DNA from: Clostridia bacterium
GTDB taxonomy: Bacteria > Bacillota > Clostridia > Oscillospirales > CAG-272
Direction of reading: 5' to 3'
NCBI GenBank assembly: GCA_017465885.1
Contig: JAFTVG010000012.1
Coordinates: forward strand, 1-48,281
Length of the DNA: 48,281 nucleotides
The notes beneath the pieces were generated by a model. It did not search any database and was not told the DNA's origin. It saw nothing but the letters and a program-made list of their open reading frames with translations. A program made the translations under genes and the position numbers. Shown in pieces: positions 7,782 to 14,547 of this stretch. Every line of letters starts with the position of its first letter. Position 1 is the first letter of the stretch.

Positions 7782-8885
7782 TCAATCTGCAAAATCCACG
7801 CCGCCCAAGGGATAGTCGATCCCTGGCATTGCCTTCACCTTTTTGCGGTATGCTCCAAAGCGCTCGGAGCCTCGGATGCGGTCAAAGGCGTGATTTTCAA
7901 GATGGCACAGGATATAGTCGCGGTTACGGTGGGTGTATGCAAGATCGTGATTATAGACCGTCTCGGTCATAAACGGGTTGTTCTCATATCTGTGCTCGCC
8001 TAAAGGAAGGTTATCTTCAAACAGCGCCGCCTCGTACCATTTCTCAAACACCTCGTAGGTTTTTTCGTCGTTTCCGATGGATGCATAGCACTCTGCAAGA
8101 TGTGTATAAAGAGCCATATACACATAACAGATCCACGCCTTGTCCCCAAGATAGGTGAGATCAAGGATCTTTTCGGCGGTTTCATAGGCGAATATTTTGG
8201 TTTTTACGTCGGGAAATTGCATATTCATCACAGCCCACGCCATACCTTCGCCATAATATTTGAAAACCTGCTGGCTCCAATAATTTTTCTCTTCATAGCC
8301 ATCCATCTTTGACAGCATTTCGGCTTTCAGCGTCCCCCAATCACCGCCCATATTGGCAATGCGCAGGGCGTTTTCGGGATCACCAAGACATTTGTTATAA
8401 ATGTGATGAATTGCTTCAAGAGTTTTGCTTCTCAGATCATTGTCGGTGCTTTCATCAAGAATTTTCTCGTAAAATTCCGCGGCTTTTTTGTTGTGGCGTA
8501 TATACTCCTTTTCATCGTGCGGGTCTGCGCAGTATGAGTGGGTTTTGGCAATTTCAAAGCGAATGGTGTTGTTGTGGGGGTATCTTGCGTACAACTTCAT
8601 CCATGCCGCAAGGGCATCCTCGTTTGAGGTTTCAAGGGCATCGCAGTATTTGCGCGTATCTTCAATTTCCTGTTCCATGCTGTCAGGGCTGATCCCGAAC
8701 AGAACGTCGGCAGAGACGCCGAACAGTGCCGAAAGAGGAACGATCAGCGAAATATCGGGCGCACAGCTTTCAAGCTCCCATTTGGACACCGCCTGCGCCG
8801 AAACGTTCAGCTGTGCCGCAAGCTCCTCCTGGGTCATTCCCCGATCCTTGCGGAGCTTTCTGATGTTTTGACCTATCGTCGTCAT
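7782..8885 (-). CDS. XRE-family regulator with long C-terminal domain (first paralog)
   Basis: 367 aa. The N-terminal helix-turn-helix (residues about 7-62: IRKLRKDRGMTQEELAAQL, VSAQAVSKWE) is of the XRE/Cro type. The C-terminal 290 residues are helical with repeat-like spacing (AWMKLYARYPHNN, EKILDESTDND), suggesting TPR-type helices that could bind a peptide or partner. ATG at 8883-8885 follows AAAGGAG. Its promoter is TTGAAA/TATAAT, and a palindrome lies at 8976-8992. A paralog of the same plan sits at 12001-13110 with a matching palindrome at the same distance, so an activator that controls its own gene is plausible. Target genes beyond that are unknown. Confidence 0.88.
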   Translation of the reverse strand: MTTIGQNIRKLRKDRGMTQEELAAQLNVSAQAVSKWELESCAPDISLIVPLSALFGVSADVLFGISPDSMEQEIEDTRKYCDALETSNEDALAAWMKLYARYPHNNTIRFEIAKTHSYCADPHDEKEYIRHNKKAAEFYEKILDESTDNDLRSKTLEAIHHIYNKCLGDPENALRIANMGGDWGTLKAEMLSKMDGYEEKNYWSQQVFKYYGEGMAWAVMNMQFPDVKTKIFAYETAEKILDLTYLGDKAWICYVYMALYTHLAECYASIGNDEKTYEVFEKWYEAALFEDNLPLGEHRYENNPFMTETVYNHDLAYTHRNRDYILCHLENHAFDRIRGSERFGAYRKKVKAMPGIDYPLGGVDFAD

Positions 8886-8926
8886 ATTTTTTCTCCTTTG
8901 AAATATTTTTCGGTACCGTTGAGTCT

Positions 8927-8954
8927 ATTATAGCAGAAAATGATTTTATTTCAA
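8927..8954 (-). promoter_or_regulatory. Promoter of the first XRE paralog
   Basis: On the reverse strand, TTGAAA (8949-8954), 16-bp spacer, TATAAT (8927-8932). Confidence 0.75.
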
Positions 8955-8975
8955 CATATTGAATTGATAAAAAAA

Positions 8976-8992
8976 TACAACCGCGGGTTGTA
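8976..8992. promoter_or_regulatory. 17-bp palindrome TACAACC-GCG-GGTTGTA
   Basis: Perfect 7-3-7 inverted repeat, 43 bp upstream of the -10 box of the XRE gene. It shares the core CAACC-N3-GGTTG with 13188-13204 and, with one mismatch, 25574-25590. The position, centred about 65 bp before the start of transcription, suits an activator site. Confidence 0.7.
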
Positions 8993-9024
8993 TGAGTAGC
9001 TCGATTCAATACCTCCATAAAATG

Positions 9025-9185
9025 GGACACATCATTTTGGACCTATCCATTATGATGTGTCTGATGTTTTTTTGGAGGGGTTTAAGACGAGAAAGCGGAA
9101 TATGGAAATGCTTTTACATAAAAGTGTGATCAAAAACACACAAATACATATAATTTTGTGATTAGGGGTTGTATTTTCTTTTTTT
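9025..9185. repeat. 160-bp intergenic direct repeat, copy B
   Basis: Near-identical to 6677-6839. It starts with a perfect 10-bp hairpin, GACACATCAT with ATGATGTGTC, and diverges from copy A after the T-rich tract at about 9185. Between it and 9281 lies about 95 bp with no supported gene. Confidence 0.85.
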
Positions 9186-9280
9186 GATGAAGCAGACCGA
9201 TTGATTGGATTGGCATTAGCACAAAAAGAGCAAAAATAATCGGCAGTACCCAAATACCCCGAAGCCCAATGATCAAAAAA

Positions 9281-9316
9281 GACACGTCCTTTTGGTGAAA
9301 ACCAAGATGACGTGTC
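9281..9316. terminator. Hairpin terminator (GACACGTC family)
   Basis: Stem GACACGTCCTTTTGGT with ACCAAGATGACGTGTC (two mismatches) and a GAAA loop, flanked by AAAAAA on the left and TTTTTTT on the right. It can terminate leftward transcription of the gene ending at 9424. The gap 8993-9423 holds otherwise only repeat copy B and unassigned AT-rich DNA. Confidence 0.7.
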
Positions 9317-9423
9317 CCTTTTTTTGATCCATATAAACGCCAAAGTAACATCACTTCACAGACTTCACAATTGTTCGGCAAAATAAAAATTCAAACAAAA
9401 CATTAAAGCTGTGCAAATTCGAT

Positions 9424-10221
9424 TTAGTATTTGTGCGATTCCGTTGGATTTAATATGAACTTTTGGGCATATTCTACGAGAATTTGGTTAGCGGCAGGAT
9501 TCCCAACGTCAAGCGATGCCAAATATGCCTTACGTATCTTTGTCCGTTCTATGCGAGTCAGCTTATCAAAGCTTTTGTATCTAACGGCATGTACGGACTT
9601 TTGTATGAAATGAACAATTACAGCAAGAACTGCGCAAACCGCAGGAACAATACTTCCTACACCACTGATCGCCAAGTTAACCATTAGTGGAATTTCAACA
9701 TCAAAGTCTACCGCGTCTACGTATCCTTGCAGTATGATCAACGCAAGGATACCAATTGCGGCAGAAACCGCTCCAAATATAATTATAGCCTTTTTTATAA
9801 GTTTAATATTTCTTAAAAAGTTATTTTCAAAAAGCATGTCTGCACCGCGGCACTTATAAAATTCTGTTTCAGAAGGATACAAGTACGGTGTTTCGAAGGG
9901 ATCATAGCTTGCCTTAGGGTAAGCGTCTAAAAAACGATTTTCGAGTATCCGCTGTTCCTTGGAGGGGGTGTGGACTCGACTGTAAGTGCGCCAACAACTA
10001 TCCGGCTCATCATAAAAATCCAGACTTTCTTTGACGTCATAACCTCCGCTGTCGTTTAGTTCGAGAGTGGTTTTTACGCCGCTCACTCCTCCTGCTTCTT
10101 CTCGCTTTTCGAATTTATAAACGAACCCAAAAAACGGAAGAATGTTGCACTTTCCTCCCGGATCCTGTCGTATTTCGTTTGCGTTCCCAATCTTTTTTTC
10201 GTAGTAGTTATTAAAACCCAT
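9424..10221 (-). CDS. Two-pass membrane protein, function unknown
   Basis: 265 aa. The first 140 residues are soluble and polar, with several aromatic/proline motifs (FETPYLYPSETEFYKC). Two hydrophobic segments follow, at about residues 144-167 and 179-206, with a basic C-terminal tail of about 55 residues (FDKLTRIERTKIRKAYLAS). I recognise no family. ATG has TTAGGAGGGAC upstream. Its TTGACA/TACAAT promoter carries two copies of the box TATAGCCCA, so it is probably repressed by the small XRE protein encoded divergently at 10434. Confidence 0.8.
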   Translation of the reverse strand: MGFNNYYEKKIGNANEIRQDPGGKCNILPFFGFVYKFEKREEAGGVSGVKTTLELNDSGGYDVKESLDFYDEPDSCWRTYSRVHTPSKEQRILENRFLDAYPKASYDPFETPYLYPSETEFYKCRGADMLFENNFLRNIKLIKKAIIIFGAVSAAIGILALIILQGYVDAVDFDVEIPLMVNLAISGVGSIVPAVCAVLAVIVHFIQKSVHAVRYKSFDKLTRIERTKIRKAYLASLDVGNPAANQILVEYAQKFILNPTESHKY

Positions 10222-10341
10222 ATGTCCCTCCTAACAAGATCATACTTTCAGTAAAAACAAAAGTGCGCCAACCGAAGCCGACGCACCGAAAATGCAGACT
10301 TCGGCTACTACTAAAATTGACGAAACAGCACTAAAGCTATT

Positions 10342-10395
10342 TATAGCCCATATTGTATCATATATAGCCCATTTTGTCAAGAGCTTTGGGCTATA
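10342..10395. promoter_or_regulatory. Three TATAGCCCA boxes, candidate XRE operator
   Basis: TATAGCCCA at 10342-10350 and 10363-10371 (21 bp apart, two helical turns), and the inverted copy TGGGCTATA at 10387-10395. The set covers the promoters between the divergent membrane-protein and XRE genes, a classic repressor arrangement. Confidence 0.7.
10352..10380 (-). promoter_or_regulatory. Promoter of the membrane protein gene
   Basis: On the reverse strand, TTGACA (10375-10380), 17-bp spacer, TACAAT (10352-10357). One TATAGCCCA box lies inside the spacer and another just downstream of the -10. Confidence 0.75.
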
Positions 10396-10433
10396 ATTAG
10401 TCTATACTCTTGTTGATAGCGAGGATTTAGGCT

Positions 10434-10679
10434 ATGAATAACACCTACGAAACCGTTAAAACGCGGTTGCTGATGCTTTGTGATGAAAAAAGAATGTCAA
10501 TTCACAAATTGGCGCTTGAATCGGCTGTTGCACCGTCTACGATCAAGAATATCCTATACGGCAAAAGTAAAAATCCTGGTATTGTGACGATAAAAATGCT
10601 GTGCGACGGACTGGGAATCACTTTAACCGAGTTTTTTGATACCGATGATTTCAAAAAGCTTGAGCAGGAAATCATATAA
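10434..10679 (+). CDS. Small XRE-family DNA-binding protein
   Basis: 81 aa, essentially one helix-turn-helix domain: VKTRLLMLCDEKRMSIHKLALESAVAPS, then TIKNILYGKSKNPG and LCDGLGITLTEFF. Short single-domain XRE proteins of this kind are common repressors in mobile or accessory DNA. ATG follows GAGGAT. The gene faces away from the membrane protein gene at 9424-10221, and TATAGCCCA boxes fill the region between, so autoregulation plus control of that neighbour is the simplest reading. A terminator follows at 10742. Confidence 0.9.
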   Translation: MNNTYETVKTRLLMLCDEKRMSIHKLALESAVAPSTIKNILYGKSKNPGIVTIKMLCDGLGITLTEFFDTDDFKKLEQEII

Positions 10680-10741
10680 CTCCACAAAAACGCTCAGTCT
10701 GCTTCTTAAAAAGTGAGATCCCGAAAAGATCGATCATAAAA

Positions 10742-10777
10742 ACAGACGCGTTCACTTTTTCAAGGTGACGCGTCTGT
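10742..10777. terminator. Bidirectional terminator
   Basis: ACAGACGCG(T)TCAC pairs with GTGACGCGTCTGT (one bulge). TTTTTATAT follows and ATAAAA precedes. It lies between convergent genes ending at 10679 and 10812. Confidence 0.85.
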
Positions 10778-10811
10778 TTTTATATATTGTAATTCTTTTA
10801 ATTCAATCTCG

Positions 10812-11846
10812 TTACTCCCCCAGCAGGTAAGCAAGCACCAGCTTGGCGGTGTTTTCAACGCCGGTGATATGGGTGCGCTCCACGCCGTGGCTGGCGTAGA
10901 CACCCATGCCGATGAGTGCCGCGCGCAGGTTGTTGCCCGCTCTGATGGCGGCGCCCGCGTCCGAGCCGTAGCGGTAGAAGAGATCCACCGCGTAATCGCA
11001 CTCTGCCTTCTTTGCCGCTTCGATCAGTCTGCCCGTGAAGTCGTAATCGTAAGGAAGGGAGGCGTCCTTTGCGCAGATGCTCACCTTCTGCTCGCTGCCG
11101 TCCGAGTCGGGGCCCAGAATGGCGATATCCACCGCCAGATACTCTGAAATTTCCTCGGGCACCCGCACGCCGCCAAGTCCGATCTCCTCGTACATGGTGA
11201 TGGCAAAAACGGTGTTATATTTGGGCTTGAGTCCCTTTTCCTTCATATAGTTTAAGGCGGTAAGCACGCAGGCAACGCTTGCCTTATCGTCTATAAAGCG
11301 GGACTTGATAAAGCCCTTTTCGGTAACGGTGAAGCGGGGGTCTATGGACACGTAATCGCCGTGGCAGATGCCCAGCGCCCTGACCCCGTCTGCACTGTTC
11401 ACCTGCTCGTCAAGCAGGACGTGGACGGTGTTTTCGTTGCGTGCCATGCTTGCGGCATCGTCAAAAGCATGGGAGGAATGGTGGGCGCAGGCGAGCATAC
11501 CCGTATAGGTTCTGCCGTCTCTTGTATGTACGGTGACGTTTTCGCCCTCCACGTTTGCATAATTGATGCCTCCCAGAGCGCGGATGCGCAGAGTACCGTC
11601 GCCGTTAATGGCTCTGACCATAAAGCCGAGGGTGTCGGCGTGGGAGCTGACGCACACCGTTTTGGAGGGATCCTGCCCTTCCACTCTGATATAGGCGGTG
11701 TCGCGGTGATCGTAGCTGACGGTATAGCCAAGCTCTGCCACGATCTCTTCCAGCACCGGCTTGATCTTCACGTAATAGCCGGTGGGGCTGGGGGTGTCGA
11801 TGAGGGCCTGCATGGTTTTCAGTAAATAAGAGAGGTCGATTTTCAT
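10812..11846 (-). CDS. M42-family metallo-aminopeptidase
   Basis: 344 aa, the usual M42 length. Cytoplasmic aminopeptidase with a two-metal centre, normally a large oligomer that trims peptides. Visible ligands fit the family: H69 and D71 (SSHADTLG), D186/D187 (RFIDDKAS), E220/E221 (MYEEIG, catalytic base and ligand) and H320 (ASHGVERTH). The segment TPSPTGYY near the N-terminus is also typical. ATG follows AAAGGAG. It has its own TTGACA/TATAAT promoter and no obvious operon partner. Closest named relatives would be glutamyl aminopeptidase or the misnamed endoglucanase FrvX; exact specificity cannot be read here. Confidence 0.92.
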   Translation of the reverse strand: MKIDLSYLLKTMQALIDTPSPTGYYVKIKPVLEEIVAELGYTVSYDHRDTAYIRVEGQDPSKTVCVSSHADTLGFMVRAINGDGTLRIRALGGINYANVEGENVTVHTRDGRTYTGMLACAHHSSHAFDDAASMARNENTVHVLLDEQVNSADGVRALGICHGDYVSIDPRFTVTEKGFIKSRFIDDKASVACVLTALNYMKEKGLKPKYNTVFAITMYEEIGLGGVRVPEEISEYLAVDIAILGPDSDGSEQKVSICAKDASLPYDYDFTGRLIEAAKKAECDYAVDLFYRYGSDAGAAIRAGNNLRAALIGMGVYASHGVERTHITGVENTAKLVLAYLLGE

Positions 11847-11910
11847 GGAAGAGACTCCTTTACAAATTCAAATACGGGGTACCGTTTGCGCGGGTTCGGT
11901 ATCTGTTTGA

Positions 11911-11939
11911 ATTATAGCATCCTTGAAGGACGTTGTCAA
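11911..11939 (-). promoter_or_regulatory. Promoter of the M42 peptidase gene
   Basis: On the reverse strand, TTGACA (11934-11939), 17-bp spacer, TATAAT (11911-11916): consensus hexamers. Confidence 0.85.
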
Positions 11940-12000
11940 TACGCAAAGGCACTCGGTCTGAAAAAGAAGGGCTCCTTTCTTGTGTGCTGCGTCAAAGGGA

Positions 12001-13110
12001 TCATTTTTTCGAGCTTTTGTTAAATGGGTCAAAGGCGTTGGCGCGGGCGGTAACGATTTTGACCAGCTCCTTGTGATCTTCTCGTTCAAACATGGCTTTT
12101 TTATCGGGTGCCGTTAAAAATACACGAATCATGTCGTGGGGATTGACTTCTTGATAGAGCTCCTTGCCGGAGGTGCATTTTTGGAAGGTGGGGTTGCTGT
12201 ACCAGGGCTCCTCTTCGGGGTGCGCTTGAATATATTTTTCCATCTTGACAGCCAGATCGGCGCAGACGGCGTATTCCTCCATGACCTTGTCGTATGCTTT
12301 CAGCTTGACGTAGCGGCGCGCCTTCATTTCATGCAGGGTGATCAGGTTTTCATAGTAGCCGTCGTTTGGGATGGGATCAAGCAAATTTAAAAAGTCCTCT
12401 GCCGTTTGGTATGCCTCGTCCATTTCCAATTTGTATAATGCCCTTAAGAAAGCGTGGGCTTTTTCGGAGGCGTTTTTTAAAAGCATCACGGTTTTTTCAT
12501 CGCCCTCAAGACATTTTGACAAGCAATCCAGTTGAAACTCCTTGTCCTCGATCTGCGCCTTTGCCAGCTTCACCGCCTCTGCGCGTCTGTCAAGCGCACA
12601 AAGCACGTTGATCAGTGATAAGGTAACTGCTCGTTTGCCGTGGCTTGCGGTTCCCGGTAACGCAAGGAATTTTTGACAGCACTGCTCCTGTAAAAGTAAA
12701 AGCTCGTGCTTTTCTTCCTGCGAAGCGTCGTAGGAAATGTAGCTTCCAAGACAGTTTTCATAGTGAAAAAGAGCGTCCGGATCGTTTGGGAATTCGGCAA
12801 CAAACGCTTTTGCGTACTCCAGCTGTATCTTTCGACCCTCCGCTTTCCAGTTGGAAATCGACCTGATCTGCTCAATAAACTGCTTCTTGCGTTCCTCCTG
12901 TGCAGAGTCTGACACGCCAAGCAGTTCGTCGGTGGAAACTTCCAGCAGCTTTGCCAGCGGAACGATCAAGCTTAAATCGGGGTTTGCCACACCGTTTTCC
13001 CATTTGGAGACTGCTTGATAGGAAACGCCCAAGGCGCTTGCGACCTGCTCTTGGGTCAGCTCCTTTTTTTGTCTTGATCTTCTCAAATTGCTTCCAAAGA
13101 TATTTTCCAT
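12001..13110 (-). CDS. XRE-family regulator with long C-terminal domain (second paralog)
   Basis: 369 aa. Residues of about 8-65 form the helix-turn-helix (LRRSRQKKELTQEQVASALG, VSYQAVSKWENG), and the same SLIVPLAKLLEVSTDELLGVSD linkage is seen in the paralog at 7782 (SLIVPLSALFGVSADVLFGISP). The rest is alpha-helical, with a TPR-like rhythm (LALPGTASHGKRAVTLSL, AYQTAEDFLNLLDP). ATG lies at 13108-13110. The promoter is TTGAAA/TATACT with a palindrome 44 bp upstream of the -10. Probably an activator sensing an unknown signal; the shared palindrome suggests both paralogs, or one of them, bind it. Confidence 0.88.
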   Translation of the reverse strand: MENIFGSNLRRSRQKKELTQEQVASALGVSYQAVSKWENGVANPDLSLIVPLAKLLEVSTDELLGVSDSAQEERKKQFIEQIRSISNWKAEGRKIQLEYAKAFVAEFPNDPDALFHYENCLGSYISYDASQEEKHELLLLQEQCCQKFLALPGTASHGKRAVTLSLINVLCALDRRAEAVKLAKAQIEDKEFQLDCLSKCLEGDEKTVMLLKNASEKAHAFLRALYKLEMDEAYQTAEDFLNLLDPIPNDGYYENLITLHEMKARRYVKLKAYDKVMEEYAVCADLAVKMEKYIQAHPEEEPWYSNPTFQKCTSGKELYQEVNPHDMIRVFLTAPDKKAMFEREDHKELVKIVTARANAFDPFNKSSKK

Positions 13111-13137
13111 GGTAACACTCCCTTCTGTTCTGCTTTC

Positions 13138-13166
13138 AGTATAGCATGGAGACGGAGGCTTTTCAA
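13138..13166 (-). promoter_or_regulatory. Promoter of the second XRE paralog
   Basis: On the reverse strand, TTGAAA (13161-13166), 17-bp spacer, TATACT (13138-13143). Confidence 0.75.
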
Positions 13167-13187
13167 TAACAAACTTTTTGAGTATTT

Positions 13188-13204
13188 CTCAACCTGCGGT
13201 TGAG
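13188..13204. promoter_or_regulatory. 17-bp palindrome CTCAACC-TGC-GGTTGAG
   Basis: Perfect 7-3-7 inverted repeat, exactly 21 bp upstream of the -35 box, the same offset as at the first XRE paralog. Candidate activator site. Confidence 0.75.
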
Positions 13205-13327
13205 TGGCCCGATTTGAAGGGATGGGCGCTTCAAAAAACGACCAGGTTGCCAAGTCCGGTGTCGCATTCCTTTGCGCACTTGACGGAATTCGTCGGACAA
13301 TCGGCGAAAAGGTGAGGAAAAGCGCGC

Positions 13328-13348
13328 CTTCTCATAAGGAAGTTTACT
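13328..13348. repeat. Dispersed 21-bp repeat CTTCTCATAAGGAAGTTTACT, copy 1
   Basis: Identical 21-mer at 24573-24593. The inner CTTCTCATAAGGAAG is a small hairpin and recurs inverted at 25491-25505. All three copies are intergenic. The remaining 13205-13376 holds no supported gene. Confidence 0.75.
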
Positions 13349-13380
13349 CGTAGGGCGAATTTGCTCGGCGGCAAACAAAA

Positions 13381-13406
13381 AACAGACCTGTCGGTCTGTT
13401 TTTTTG
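13381..13406. terminator. Terminator after the BSP-type peptidase
   Basis: AACAGACC (13381-13388) pairs with GGTCTGTT (13393-13400) around a TGTC loop. AAAAA on the left and TTTTTT on the right allow use in both directions. It serves the leftward gene ending at 13419. Confidence 0.75.
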
Positions 13407-13418
13407 TTTATGGCGTTG

Positions 13419-14264
13419 TTATCTCGCGTTTTTGCGCACGTCGTACTTTTCAAGAAGAGGTGCAGGCCCGCGGCGAGTGCCCGTTCTCAGAGTGGCAAAT
13501 TCGCTTGCGGCGTATTCGGCAAAAATATCGTCGATACTCCGACCCTCCAGCGCCGAGCCTTTAAAGATCTCTGCCCAAGCCTCGCTCCATCGCTCCTTGG
13601 GGTACTTTTCATCGTGACAGACCCTGAAATAGTTTAAAAGCAGGTCGTTTTCTTTTGTGGAATAGAAATAGTCAAACCAAACAAGGAAGCGCACCGAGTC
13701 CTCTCTTGTGGGCTCACTTTCCACGGTCTGCATCCGCCAGCCCTTGTCGTTATATTCGCCGCCGTTGAAGGCGTAAAGATAACGGCAGGCATCGGCAAAG
13801 CGCTCGATAAAGCCGTCAAACTCTAACATCTGCCCGTTCCAGCCGTTCTGGATGGCGTGGGCAAGCTCGTGGGTGATGCAGTCGAAATCCTCGGGGCATC
13901 TTTCAAGCCAGCCGTCGTGCAGATGCACCAGCCTTCCTGCATTCCAGGCAATGCCGTAGCCTCTGTTTTCAATATCCAGAGTGATGGTGGTGGGGCTCTG
14001 TCCCGCCGCGCCGAAGCGGCTGTACATTTTGGGGTAGACCTGCCAGAACAGCCTTGAAAGAATGACGATCTGCGCAGGGGTGGTTCTTCCCGTCCAACGG
14101 GTCAGACGGATGGTCAGCTTGTACTCTACCCCGCCGATCGTTCCCTTTTGCTTCACCTCGTTTTCGGTGAGGGCGGTGGTGATCTCCGGGGCAAGGACGG
14201 CGTCAAAATCTTCTTTCACGATGCCTCTTTCGGCAATGGGTAAAATGGGTGCGGGGGTGTTCAT
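13419..14264 (-). CDS. Basic-secretory-protein-like zinc metallopeptidase
   Basis: 281 aa. Contains HELAH at residues 132-136 followed by AIQN and, about 15 residues on, FIERFADACRYL. This spacing matches the PF04450 family (plant basic secretory proteins and bacterial homologs), where HExxH binds zinc and an EG/ER-AD segment follows. The later segment VRFLVWFDYFYS...LLLNYFRVC also fits that family. There is no signal peptide, unlike many relatives, so it may be cytoplasmic. ATG follows AGGAGAAGTGAA. It has its own promoter and stands divergent from the alpha-mannosidase gene. Substrate unknown. Confidence 0.75.
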   Translation of the reverse strand: MNTPAPILPIAERGIVKEDFDAVLAPEITTALTENEVKQKGTIGGVEYKLTIRLTRWTGRTTPAQIVILSRLFWQVYPKMYSRFGAAGQSPTTITLDIENRGYGIAWNAGRLVHLHDGWLERCPEDFDCITHELAHAIQNGWNGQMLEFDGFIERFADACRYLYAFNGGEYNDKGWRMQTVESEPTREDSVRFLVWFDYFYSTKENDLLLNYFRVCHDEKYPKERWSEAWAEIFKGSALEGRSIDDIFAEYAASEFATLRTGTRRGPAPLLEKYDVRKNAR

Positions 14265-14322
14265 TTCACTTCTCCTTTCGGGTGCGCGCAGGATCCAAGC
14301 TCTGCTCTTTCAAGACGGATTT

Positions 14323-14351
14323 ATTGTAGGACATTTTTTCAAAAAAGTCAA
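14323..14351 (-). promoter_or_regulatory. Promoter of the BSP-type peptidase
   Basis: On the reverse strand, TTGACT (14346-14351), 17-bp spacer, TACAAT (14323-14328). Confidence 0.75.
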
Positions 14352-14485
14352 GAGCTTTTACAAAATTTGCATTTTTTCTCCCGCCCCTCTCCCGCCCCCT
14401 CCCCCCGAAAGCCCTTCCTTTTTCCGAGCCGACAAAAAGCAAGGCGGCGTCTGAATATTTTTTTCAAAGAAAAATCAAAAAAATG

Positions 14486-14514
14486 TTGACAAACGGGCAG
14501 TTGTCCGCTACAAT
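14486..14514 (+). promoter_or_regulatory. Promoter of the alpha-mannosidase gene, with inverted repeat
   Basis: TTGACA (14486-14491), 17-bp spacer, TACAAT (14509-14514). GACAA-N8-TTGTC (14488-14505) covers the -35 and spacer and may be a repressor site. Confidence 0.75.
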
Positions 14515-14547
14515 GGAGGCGCACCTATATGTAAGGAGGCTTTACTA

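Noticed and set aside
9130..9381. Leftward open frame with a hydrophobic stretch (IIGLRGIWVLPIIFALFVLMPI), resembling the end of a MATE transporter
   Set aside because: It overlaps repeat copy B and a hairpin, has no ribosome binding site, and the similarity is too short to support even a remnant.
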